Of a stretch of DNA of 64,000 nucleotides, positions 8,667 to 15,691 are shown piece by piece. Source of the stretch: Streptomyces durmitorensis. Its GTDB lineage: Bacteria; Actinomycetota; Actinomycetes; Streptomycetales; Streptomycetaceae. Below the pieces are notes generated by a model, which saw only the letters and a list, made by a program, of their open reading frames with translations, was not told the DNA's origin and made no database searches. Numbering within the stretch: the first letter of the stretch is position 1; every line of letters starts with the position of its first letter. The translations under genes were made by a program, and so were the position numbers. Location: assembly GCF_023498005.1 (NCBI RefSeq), contig NZ_CP097289.1:5456001-5520000 (forward strand). The letters run 5' to 3'.

Positions 8667-9461
8667 ATGACTGTCCTGCTCGACACGGCGATCGAATCCA
8701 CCACCCCGGCGGCCGCGGTCACCCGGCGCCCCGTCACCGGATCCATCCACTCCTGGGACCTGTCCACCGGCGTCGACGGCCCCGGCAGCCGCTTCGTCAC
8801 GTTCCTCTCGGGCTGCCCGCTGACCTGCCTGTACTGCCACAACCCCGACACCTGGCGGATGCGCGACGGCAAGCGGACCACCGCCGACGACGTGATCAAG
8901 GAAGCCGCCAAGTACACCAGGTTCATCTCGGCGGCGGGCGGCGGCGCCACCGTCAGCGGCGGCGAACCCCTCCTGCAGCCCGTCTTCACCGGCGAACTGC
9001 TGCACCGCCTCAAGCACGAACTGGGCCTGCACACCGCCCTCGACACCTCCGGCTTCCTCGGCGTGCGCGCCACCGACGCCCTGCTCCGTGACGTCGACCT
9101 CGTGCTCCTGGACATCAAGTCCTGGGACCGCGAGACGTACAAGAAGGTCACCGGGCGCCCGCTGCGGCCCACCCTCGACTTCGCCCACCGCCTCGCCGGC
9201 CTCGGCAAGGAGGTCTGGGTGCGCTTCGTCCTCGTGCCCGGTCTGACCGACGACCCGGAGAACATCGAGGGCGTCGCCCGCTTCGCCGCCTCGCTCGGCA
9301 ACGTCTCGCGCGTCGACGTGCTGCCCTTCCACAAGCTGGGCGAGGCGAAGTGGGACGCACTCGGCAAGGACTTCACCCTGCGCGACACCCCCTCGCCGAC
9401 TCCGGCGCAGGTGGCCACCGCCAAGGAGATCTTCGCAGCTCAGGGGCTCACGGCCGTCTGA
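8667..9461 (+). CDS. pflA: Pyruvate formate-lyase-activating enzyme (radical SAM)
   Basis: A radical S-adenosylmethionine enzyme of 264 residues that installs the glycyl radical on PflB. The cluster-binding motif is CPLTCLYC, with Cys50, Cys54 and Cys57 in the CX3CX2C spacing. Family features SGGEPLLQ, LDTSGF, DLVLLDIKSWD and RFVLVPGLTDD follow in order. N-terminal RRPVTGSIHSWDLSTGVDGPG resembles the E. coli PflA entry strand (GXIHSXEXXGXVDGPG), here lengthened by about 20 residues. It lies 111 bases behind pflB on the same strand; no other promoter is obvious. Activity requires reduced flavodoxin or ferredoxin, not encoded here. Confidence 0.96.
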   Translation: MTVLLDTAIESTTPAAAVTRRPVTGSIHSWDLSTGVDGPGSRFVTFLSGCPLTCLYCHNPDTWRMRDGKRTTADDVIKEAAKYTRFISAAGGGATVSGGEPLLQPVFTGELLHRLKHELGLHTALDTSGFLGVRATDALLRDVDLVLLDIKSWDRETYKKVTGRPLRPTLDFAHRLAGLGKEVWVRFVLVPGLTDDPENIEGVARFAASLGNVSRVDVLPFHKLGEAKWDALGKDFTLRDTPSPTPAQVATAKEIFAAQGLTAV

Positions 9462-9498
9462 CTCCCACGGCGGCGCCCCACGGACGTACCCTGGAGAC

Positions 9499-9726
9499 AT
9501 GAGCACCGCCCCTGCCTCCGAACCGCGCGATCCGAAGGAATCGGAGACCCCGAAGGGCTCCGCGGCGCCGAAGAAGCCGAAGAGCGCCCTGGTCTTCGAC
9601 GACCCCCTGTCGCAGCAGTCTTCGGACGACACGGACCGTGGGTGGGGCGAGCGGCCTCCGGTCGGCGGCGACAGCGCCGCCGACCTGGCGCGCTTCCTCG
9701 ACGAGAAGCCGCCCCACCACCTCTGA
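9499..9726 (+). CDS. Conserved hypothetical protein (small, Streptomyces type)
   Basis: A 75-residue hydrophilic protein starting MSTAPASEPRDPKESE. A Pro/Lys/Ser-rich disordered N-terminal half is followed by a more conserved C-terminal half containing SALVFDDPLSQQSSDD and GGDSAADLARFLDEKPPHHL. Similar short proteins occur widely in Streptomyces next to mscL, which together with codon bias supports it as a real gene. No domain, signal or membrane segment is visible and the function is unknown. It converges on mscL with only 7 bases between the stops. Confidence 0.75.
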   Translation: MSTAPASEPRDPKESETPKGSAAPKKPKSALVFDDPLSQQSSDDTDRGWGERPPVGGDSAADLARFLDEKPPHHL

Positions 9727-9742
9727 GCGCGCGCTAGCGCTC
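9725..9742. terminator. Short shared hairpin between two convergent genes
   Basis: GAGCGC (9725-9730) and GCGCTC (9737-9742) with a 6-base loop overlap both convergent stop codons. It is a weak 6-bp stem that could act in either direction. Confidence 0.35.
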
Positions 9743-10213
9743 GTCGTGCCCCGAGCCGCGCTGGGCCACCAGGGCGTCGCGGATCTCCTTGAGGACCTCC
9801 AGCTCCGAGAGCTCGAGAACCTCCTGCGTCCCCTCCTTGGCGGCCTTCCGCGCGGCCTGCTTCGCCAGGTACTTGGCCATGGGCAGCACCATCAGGAAAT
9901 AGACGACGGCCGCGGTGATCACGAAGCTGAGCGTCGCGCTGAGCACGGAGCCCCACATGATCGGGATGCCGCTCTCGACCGTGCCGTCGGCCTTCATGAC
10001 GCACGGGGCCTTCAGGCATGAGCTGTAGTGGTCGAGGTCCTTCGTACCGAAGGCACCGACCAGCGGGTTGATGACACCCTTCACCACGGAGTTCACGATG
10101 TTCGTGAACGCGGCGCCGATGACCACCGCGACCGCCAGGTCGATGACATTGCCGCGCATCAGGAAGGCCTTGAAGCCCTCCCAGAGACTCGGTTCGTTCT
10201 TCTCGCTCACCAC
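9734..10213 (-). CDS. mscL: Large-conductance mechanosensitive channel MscL
   Basis: A 159-residue inner-membrane channel that opens on membrane tension to release solutes during osmotic downshock. The N-terminal amphipathic region and first helix read WEGFKAFLMRGNVIDLAVAV, the diagnostic MscL signature including the pore-lining Gly/Ala face. A periplasmic loop containing two Cys residues, a second helix (SFVITAAVVYFLMVLPMAKY) and a charged cytoplasmic helix (VLELSELEVLKEIRDALVAQ) complete the fold. ATG at 10213 is followed by GTG AGC, so translation may begin one codon later. The order mscL next to the FmdB/galU cluster matches mycobacteria. Confidence 0.97.
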   Translation of the reverse strand: MVSEKNEPSLWEGFKAFLMRGNVIDLAVAVVIGAAFTNIVNSVVKGVINPLVGAFGTKDLDHYSSCLKAPCVMKADGTVESGIPIMWGSVLSATLSFVITAAVVYFLMVLPMAKYLAKQAARKAAKEGTQEVLELSELEVLKEIRDALVAQRGSGHDER

Positions 10214-10348
10214 GAGGCCTTTCGTTGCAACTGCAGGTCGTGAAACAAACAGCTTCGAAACCTACGGCAGGGCCTGGCAGCACTGTCCAATTGGGTAACA
10301 CGAATGAGCGACTTGACAGGATGTCAGTGCAGTTGCACACGGCGTGGG

Positions 10349-10945
10349 TCAGCACAACGTCACCGCCAGACGCATGCTCGCACCGGCTCCGGCGAGCCGT
10401 GCCGCCGTCGGCCGTGGCACGGAGAGCACCACCAACGCCCCTGCCTCGGCGGCACTTTCGGCCGCGCCATCGCCGGGCTCGGGTACCTCGGCCACCCTGG
10501 CCCCGGCAGCCACCACCCGTGACGCGGAGCCATCGGCGGCGACGACATCGACCCGGTCGCCCCGGTGCAGAAGCCGCACCGTCTCCGCGTCCGCGATCCG
10601 CACGGGCGCCGTCACCCAAGGGGTGGCCCGCTCCGGCCGCGGCGAGGAGGAGGCAGCCGTCGGATGCCCCGGTGGCCGCGCCCGCTCGGCATCCCGTGGC
10701 CCGGCGGCCACCAGTGCCGCCGCGGTGACCGCGAGCCCCGCGGCCATGGCCCGCCGTCTGTGCCGCAGCAGCCTTCGCAGCCGGTGCCGCCCGCCTCGTA
10801 CGCGCACGGGGGCGAAATGGGGTACCGGACAGGGCGCGGGAGGAGAAGAGGACGGGATGTCTGAGGGAACGTGTGCCACGACGGCCACCGCCTGCGGAGA
10901 GAGGAGAGAGTCGGGAGAACTGCGGATCTTGCCTTCCGCCCTCAC
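10349..10945 (-). CDS. SAF/CpaB-RcpC-like secreted or membrane-anchored protein
   Basis: A protein of up to 198 residues with an Arg-rich segment (RGGRHRLRRLLRHRRR, about residues 51-66) followed by a hydrophobic anchor (AMAAGLAVTAAALVAAG). A small domain then reads TPWVTAPVRIADAETVRLL through RGDRVDVVAADG and ARVAEVPEP, resembling the SAF/RcpC-CpaB domain of Flp pilus assembly proteins. No pilus genes are nearby. The start is uncertain: no good ribosome-binding site precedes 10945, and GTG codons inside the Pro-rich N-terminus (near 10874) are alternatives. Function is not established. Confidence 0.6.
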   Translation of the reverse strand: MRAEGKIRSSPDSLLSPQAVAVVAHVPSDIPSSSPPAPCPVPHFAPVRVRGGRHRLRRLLRHRRRAMAAGLAVTAAALVAAGPRDAERARPPGHPTAASSSPRPERATPWVTAPVRIADAETVRLLHRGDRVDVVAADGSASRVVAAGARVAEVPEPGDGAAESAAEAGALVVLSVPRPTAARLAGAGASMRLAVTLC

Positions 10946-11068
10946 GATGCAGGCCCGCGCCGAATCCCGCTGAGCCCCGTGGACTACTCGCGGGTTGTGG
11001 ACAACTCCCTCACCCGAAGGGGAAGTTCCGGCCCCGAACGCCCCTTGTCCCCAACGGACTCGGACACC

Positions 11069-11929
11069 TCACGGCAGCCGAATCCCCGTCTCCATCCCGC
11101 CCAGCGCCCCCGCACACAAGCAGTCCCGCTCACCCTCCGCCGGCAGCCCCGCCACCGCGTCGAACAGCACCGTCCGCAGCCGGTCCACATTCGCCGCGAA
11201 CACCTGGAGCACCTCTCCGTGCGAGACGCCCTCGCCGCTCTCCGCCCCCGCGTCCAGGTCCGTGACCAGCGTCAACGACGTGTAGCAGAGCTCCAGTTCA
11301 CGGGCGAGCACGGCCTCGGGATGCCCCGTCATGCCGACCACCGACCAGCCCTGCGCCGCGTGCCAGAGCGATTCGGCCCGGGTCGAGAACCGCGGCCCTT
11401 CGATCACCACGAGCGTCCCGCCGTCCACCGGCTCCCACTCACGCCCGCGGGCCGCCTTCAGGGCGGCGCTGCGTCCGACGGGGCAGTACGGGTCGGCCGG
11501 CGACACGTGCACGACGTTCGGGATGCTCCCGTCCGCCAGCGGCACCCCGTCGAAATACGTCTGCGTACGCGTCTTCGTGCGGTCCACGAGCTGATCGGGC
11601 ACCAGCAGCGTCCCGGGCCCGAAATCGGGCCGCAGCCCGCCCACCGCACACGGGCCGAGCACCTGCCGTACGCCCACGGAACGCAGCGCCCACAGGTTGG
11701 CGCGGTAGTTGATGCGATGCGGCGGCAGATGGTGTCCGCGGCCGTGCCGGGGCAGGAACGCGACCCGCCGTCCGGCGATGTCACCGAGGAAGAGGGAGTC
11801 GCTCGGCGCTCCGTAGGGGGTGTCGACCTGGAGCTCGGTCACGTTGTCGAGGAAGGAGTAGAGACCGGAGCCGCCGATGACACCGATCTCGGCGCGTTCC
11901 GTGCTGGTCGTGTCCGCCGTATTCACCAT
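11069..11929 (-). CDS. MTA/purine nucleoside phosphorylase family protein
   Basis: A cytoplasmic phosphorylase of 286 residues in the PNP/MTAP superfamily. It probably splits 5'-methylthioadenosine or a related purine nucleoside with phosphate for salvage. The N-terminal phosphate-binding GVIGGSGLYSFL, RHGRGHHLPPHRINYRAN, and the later VVGMTGHPEAVLARELELCY segment are diagnostic of the family. The residues that separate MTAP from inosine-specific relatives cannot be judged confidently by eye, so no gene symbol is given. The start at MVNTADTT (11929) is favoured over the in-frame GTG three codons earlier. It is 75 bases downstream of the FmdB-type gene but separated from it by a strong hairpin. 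Confidence 0.87.
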   Translation of the reverse strand: MVNTADTTSTERAEIGVIGGSGLYSFLDNVTELQVDTPYGAPSDSLFLGDIAGRRVAFLPRHGRGHHLPPHRINYRANLWALRSVGVRQVLGPCAVGGLRPDFGPGTLLVPDQLVDRTKTRTQTYFDGVPLADGSIPNVVHVSPADPYCPVGRSAALKAARGREWEPVDGGTLVVIEGPRFSTRAESLWHAAQGWSVVGMTGHPEAVLARELELCYTSLTLVTDLDAGAESGEGVSHGEVLQVFAANVDRLRTVLFDAVAGLPAEGERDCLCAGALGGMETGIRLP

Positions 11930-11965
11930 GCCGAGCACAGTAGCCGGGCCCCGGAACGCCGAAAT

Positions 11966-11989
11966 CCCCGCTGTCGGACGACAGCGGGG
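11966..11989 (-). terminator. Terminator hairpin after the FmdB-type gene
   Basis: CCCCGCTGTC (11966-11975) and GACAGCGGGG (11980-11989) form a perfect 10-bp stem with a 4-base loop just past the stop codon of the leftward FmdB-type gene. Confidence 0.8.
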
Positions 11990-12004
11990 GCCTGGAGAAA
12001 GAAC

Positions 12005-12376
12005 CTAGGCGGCCGACGAGCTGGAGGAACTCGAAGAGCTGGACGAGCCGGCCGACGAACCCGAGGAGGAGCCGGACGACTTCGAGTCCGAAGAGCCCGA
12101 GGAGGAGGACGAAGCGCCCGCGGTGGACTTGGAGTCCGACGGCTTGGAGTCCGAGGACTTCGACGCGTTCGCCGTCGACGGCGTGCTGCTCGACGACGAG
12201 CCGCGGCTGTCGTTGCGGTAGAAACCGGAGCCCTTGAAGACGATGCCGACCGCCGAGAACACCTTCTTGAGGCGTCCGTCGCAGCTGGGGCATACGGTCA
12301 GGGCGTCATCAGTGAACTTCTGCACCGCCTCGAGGCCCTCGCCGCATTCGGTGCACTGGTACTGGTACGTCGGCAC
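12005..12376 (-). CDS. FmdB-family zinc-ribbon protein with Ser-rich tail (likely Ruc-type redox-regulated chaperone)
   Basis: A 123-residue protein in two parts. The first 55 residues form an FmdB-type zinc ribbon (MPTYQYQCTECG through CPSCDGRLKKVF) with Cys8, Cys11, Cys29 and Cys32. The remainder is a low-complexity, disordered tail of almost pure Ser with Asp, Lys, Ala and Gly. M. tuberculosis Rv0991c (Ruc), an oxidation-activated chaperone with the same layout, lies in the same neighbourhood (mscL, formyl-THF cyclo-ligase, galU), so orthology is likely. AGGAGG precedes the ATG. Upstream I see a SigR-type promoter and a CIRCE element, which predicts induction by disulfide and heat stress. 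The chaperone role is inferred. Confidence 0.88.
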   Translation of the reverse strand: MPTYQYQCTECGEGLEAVQKFTDDALTVCPSCDGRLKKVFSAVGIVFKGSGFYRNDSRGSSSSSTPSTANASKSSDSKPSDSKSTAGASSSSSGSSDSKSSGSSSGSSAGSSSSSSSSSSSAA

Positions 12377-12386
12377 TTGCTTCCTC

Positions 12387-12413
12387 CTGGCACTCTCACT
12401 CGTTGAGTGCTAA
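12387..12413 (-). promoter_or_regulatory. CIRCE element (HrcA operator)
   Basis: Read on the minus strand this is TTAGCACTC (12413-12405), a 9-base spacer, and GAGTGCCAG (12395-12387). The CIRCE consensus is TTAGCACTC-N9-GAGTGCTAA: the first arm is perfect, the second matches 7 of 9, and the spacer length is exact. It lies just upstream of the FmdB-type gene, overlapping its promoter's -10 at one end and its ribosome-binding site at the other. Confidence 0.82.
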
Positions 12414-12437
12414 CGACGGTCCATAGTGACGTATTCC
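12412..12437 (-). promoter_or_regulatory. SigR/SigH-type promoter of the FmdB-type gene
   Basis: On the minus strand GGAAT (12437-12433) is followed after exactly 18 bases by GTT (12414-12412), within TCGTTAG. This is the SigR consensus GGAAT-N18-GTT used for thiol-oxidative stress genes in Streptomyces (SigH in mycobacteria). The predicted transcription start falls inside the CIRCE element. Confidence 0.7.
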
Positions 12438-12443
12438 GCGGGA

Positions 12444-13709
12444 TCAGTCCACCGTGACCGGCTCGCGGTGACCGACGCCACGTGCGACGGTGCGTCCGAC
12501 GGACCGCGGAACGAGCCGCGAACGCAGGGTCACGAGCACCGCGAGCGCGAGCGCCGTACCGCCCAGCGGCACCAGGAAACCGGCGCCGTCCCAGAAGCGG
12601 TCCTCAAGCTGTCCCGCGACCGTGACGGCGGCCGCCTGGCCGAGCGCGACGGCGCCGGTGAGCCAGGTGAACGCCTCGGTGCGGCCTGACGGGTCCACCA
12701 GCCGGTCGACCAGCGTGTAGCCGGTGATCAGCGCGGGCGCGATGCAGACGCCGACCAGGAGGCCGAGCCCGGCGAGCAGCACCACGGAGTGCGCGGCCCA
12801 CAGGCCGGAGGCCATCAGGGTCAGCGCCGCGTACCCGACGAGGAGCCGCCGCTGCGGGGCGATCTTCCAGGCGATGGCTCCGCAGACGAGTCCGGAGAGC
12901 ATGTTGCCCGCCGCGAACGTGCCGTACAGGACGCCGTTCAGGCCGGGTTCGCCGATGGACTCGGTGAAGGCGGCCAGCGAGACCTGCATGCCGCCGAAGA
13001 CGGCGCCGATGCCCAGGAAGGTCACGATCAGCACCCGCACACCGGGGATCCGCAGCGCCGAGACGTGCTCCACGCGCGCGTGCTCCTCGCGGGAGGCGGG
13101 CTTGGGCTGGGTGCTCTTCTGCGCGGCGAACAGCAGGCCGCCCACCAGCGTGAGTCCGGCCTCCGTGAAGAGTCCGGCCGCCGGGTCGATGGTCGTGCAC
13201 AGCGCGGTCGCGAAGAGCGGGCCGAGGACGAACGTCAGCTCGTCCGTGACCGACTCGAAGGCGGCCGCCGTGCCCGCCAGCGGGGAGTCCTGGAGCTTGA
13301 CGCCCCAGCGGGCCCGCACCATGGGACTGATCTGCGGCTGCGAGGCGCCGGTGGGCACCGCCGCGACGAAGAGCGCCCACAAGGGGGCGTCGGAGAGTGC
13401 GAGCACCGTCAGGGAGAGCACCGACACCGTGTGGATGAGGACACCCGGCACCAGTACGGCCCGCTGGCCGAACCGGTCGGCGAGCTTGCCGCCGAAGGGG
13501 GCGAAGACCGCCATGGAGACGCCGGTGACGGCCGATACGGCGCCCGCGACGCCGTACGAGCCGGTGGTGTGCTGCACGAGCAGCACGATGGAGATGGTCA
13601 GCATCGCGAAGGGCTGTCGTGCCGCGAAGCCGGGCAGGAGAAACGTCCAGGCGCCGCGGGTGCGCAGCAGCTGTCCGTATCCGGGGCGGGAGGTGACCGT
13701 GGATGCCAC
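12444..13709 (-). CDS. MFS transporter
   Basis: A major facilitator of 421 residues with about twelve hydrophobic segments. The GTG start at 13709 (VASTVTSRPGYGQLL) is preferred: it has AAAGG upstream and the frame before it is Arg/Gly/Pro-rich without transporter character. The loop 2-3 MFS motif appears as GGKLADRFGQRAVL. The first helix GAWTFLLPGFAARQPFAMLT is typical of a Streptomyces exporter subgroup of unknown substrate. The gene ends only 7 bases before the SigR-type promoter of the FmdB gene, so it is probably expressed separately. Confidence 0.88.
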   Translation of the reverse strand: MASTVTSRPGYGQLLRTRGAWTFLLPGFAARQPFAMLTISIVLLVQHTTGSYGVAGAVSAVTGVSMAVFAPFGGKLADRFGQRAVLVPGVLIHTVSVLSLTVLALSDAPLWALFVAAVPTGASQPQISPMVRARWGVKLQDSPLAGTAAAFESVTDELTFVLGPLFATALCTTIDPAAGLFTEAGLTLVGGLLFAAQKSTQPKPASREEHARVEHVSALRIPGVRVLIVTFLGIGAVFGGMQVSLAAFTESIGEPGLNGVLYGTFAAGNMLSGLVCGAIAWKIAPQRRLLVGYAALTLMASGLWAAHSVVLLAGLGLLVGVCIAPALITGYTLVDRLVDPSGRTEAFTWLTGAVALGQAAAVTVAGQLEDRFWDGAGFLVPLGGTALALAVLVTLRSRLVPRSVGRTVARGVGHREPVTVD

Positions 13710-13957
13710 GGCCCGTGCCTTTCTGCCGCCTGGTAGCGCGGCCCCCCTTTTCAGGGCGACGGCGCCGAGAGCTGTCCTCTTGCGCGGGACTGCGGTAGAT
13801 GCCGGTTGCCCACTGCGAGGACACGCGGCCGCCATACGGTCGGCGCCAGCTCTGCTTCAGACAGAGTTGGTTCGATCAGTTGGTACAGAAGAAGTGTGCC
13901 TTCATCGTACAGGGAATGGGACCACCGGACCTGTGAATACGGAGAATGAGGCGCCCG

Positions 13958-15478
13958 TCACCTGCGATTAACCCGCTCTTCCGGCTCCTGGCCAGCGGTT
14001 CCCAGCCATCCGGCCAGCTTTCCGCCCTGTCCGACGGCCCGCAGCCGCTTCTCCGCCGCGTCCCGCACCGGGTCGGTCGCGACCACCAGGAGTTCGTCCC
14101 CGCGCTGGAGCACGGTCGTGGGCTGCGGTACGAATGATTCGCCGTTGCGAACGACGAGCGTGACCGCCGCCCCCGCGGGCATTCGCAGCTCGCCCACCTC
14201 GACGCCGTGCATCCGCGATCCCTTCGGGATCGCCACCGAGAGCAGGTGTCCGCGAAGGCGCTCCAGGGGTGCCGATTCGATGCCCAGGTCGGCGGCGCCC
14301 GAGGAGTCGCCGAGGCGCAGTTTCCTGGCCAGCCACGGCAGCGTAGGGCCCTGGATGAGGGTGTAGACGACGACCAGGACGAAGACGATGTTGAAGATCC
14401 GCTGGCTGTCGTCGACGCCGTTCACCATCGGGATCGTGGCCAGGATGATGGGCACGGCTCCGCGCAGTCCCGCCCAGGACATCAGGGCCTTCTCCTGCCA
14501 GGGCATGCGGAACGGCAGCAGGCTGGCGATGACCCCCAGAGGTCTGGCCACCATGGTCAGGATCAAGCCGATGATGATCGCGGGCCAGGTGTCGTCGAGC
14601 AGGTCGTGCGGGGTGACCAGGAGGCCGAGCAGGACGAACATGCCGATCTGCGCGATCCAGCCGAGGCCTTCGGCGAAGCCGCGGGTGGCGGGCCAGTGCG
14701 GCAGCTTGGCGTTGCCGAGGACCATCGAGGCGAGGTAGACGGCGAGGAATCCACTGCCGTGCGCCATGGCTCCGGCCGCGTAGGCGGCGACCGCGATGGC
14801 CATCACGGCGATGGGGTAGAGGCCGGACGCGGGCAGTGCCACGTGCCGCAGGCCGAAGGCGCCGAGCCAGCCCACCGCGATGCCGATGGCGGCACCGATG
14901 GCCAGCTCCAGGGCGATCTCGCCGATCAGGACGTACCAGTGCTCCACGGGGCCCGCGGTGGAGAAGGCCACGACCAGGATCACCACAGGGGCGTCGTTGA
15001 ACCCCGACTCAGCTTCCAGGATGCCCGTCACGCGGGAGGGCAGCGGCACCTTGCGCAGCACGGAGAAGACCGCCGCCGCGTCCGTCGAGGAGACCACCGC
15101 GCCGATGATGAGCGCCTGCCGCCAGTCGATGCCGACCAGGTAATGGGCAGCGGCTGCCGTCACGCCGACACTCACCGCGATGCCGACGAGCGACAGGGCG
15201 GCGGCTGCGGGCAGCGCGGGTTTGATCTCTTTCCACTTCGTGCCGAGGCCGCCCTCGGCCAGGATCACGACGAGCGCCGCATAGCCGATGACCTGCGTCA
15301 ACTCGGCATTGTTGAACGTGACGTTGCCAATGCCGTCCTGGCCCATGGCAATGCCGATGCCGAGGTAGAGGAGCAGGCTTGGGAGCCCACTGCGCGACGA
15401 GATGCGAACCGCCGCGACCGCGACGAGCAGGACGAGCGAGCAGATGAGCAGAAGCTGGTTGAGGTCGTGGACAGTCAG
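13958..15478 (-). CDS. Potassium/proton antiporter (CPA1, NhaP2/CvrA type) with a CTG start
   Basis: A 506-residue cation:proton antiporter with about 13 membrane segments followed by a cytoplasmic TrkA-C/RCK-C-type domain (about residues 410-485). Helix landmarks include GTKWKEIKPALP, the ion-binding region SSTDAAAVFSVLRK with ESGFNDAPVVILV, and SWAGLRGAVPIILA. The first ATG (15346) would remove the whole first helix, LTVHDLNQLLL through PSLLLYLGIGIAMGQDG, which family members possess. No ATG, GTG or TTG lies in frame between that ATG and the upstream stop, but CTG at 15478-15476 follows GGAGGAAGGA at a normal distance. RCK-C domains often bind c-di-AMP. It is divergent from the acylase gene. 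Confidence 0.9.
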   Translation of the reverse strand: MTVHDLNQLLLICSLVLLVAVAAVRISSRSGLPSLLLYLGIGIAMGQDGIGNVTFNNAELTQVIGYAALVVILAEGGLGTKWKEIKPALPAAAALSLVGIAVSVGVTAAAAHYLVGIDWRQALIIGAVVSSTDAAAVFSVLRKVPLPSRVTGILEAESGFNDAPVVILVVAFSTAGPVEHWYVLIGEIALELAIGAAIGIAVGWLGAFGLRHVALPASGLYPIAVMAIAVAAYAAGAMAHGSGFLAVYLASMVLGNAKLPHWPATRGFAEGLGWIAQIGMFVLLGLLVTPHDLLDDTWPAIIIGLILTMVARPLGVIASLLPFRMPWQEKALMSWAGLRGAVPIILATIPMVNGVDDSQRIFNIVFVLVVVYTLIQGPTLPWLARKLRLGDSSGAADLGIESAPLERLRGHLLSVAIPKGSRMHGVEVGELRMPAGAAVTLVVRNGESFVPQPTTVLQRGDELLVVATDPVRDAAEKRLRAVGQGGKLAGWLGTAGQEPEERVNRR

Positions 15479-15691
15479 GGGCCGTTCCTTCCTCCGCGCG
15501 AGCCAAGTACTTCGTTACCTTACCTAATTGTTAACGCTTCCTTGACGTCTTCGAACACCTATCCGATGCGTCGCGATGTAGGTTCCTGACTCCGCGTCCG
15601 GGGCCGCAGTGCCCTGCGCCTATGGTTGCTCCAGCGCTCCCACCACCGCCCAGCCAGCCCTGCCGCTCGCGTAAGGACAGCAAGGACAGCG

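Noticed and set aside
1869..10619. A leftward frame open for almost 9 kb
   Set aside because: It runs through well-defined genes on both strands and arises from high GC, where stop codons are rare. Only its last 377 codons (the P1 peptidase) are real.
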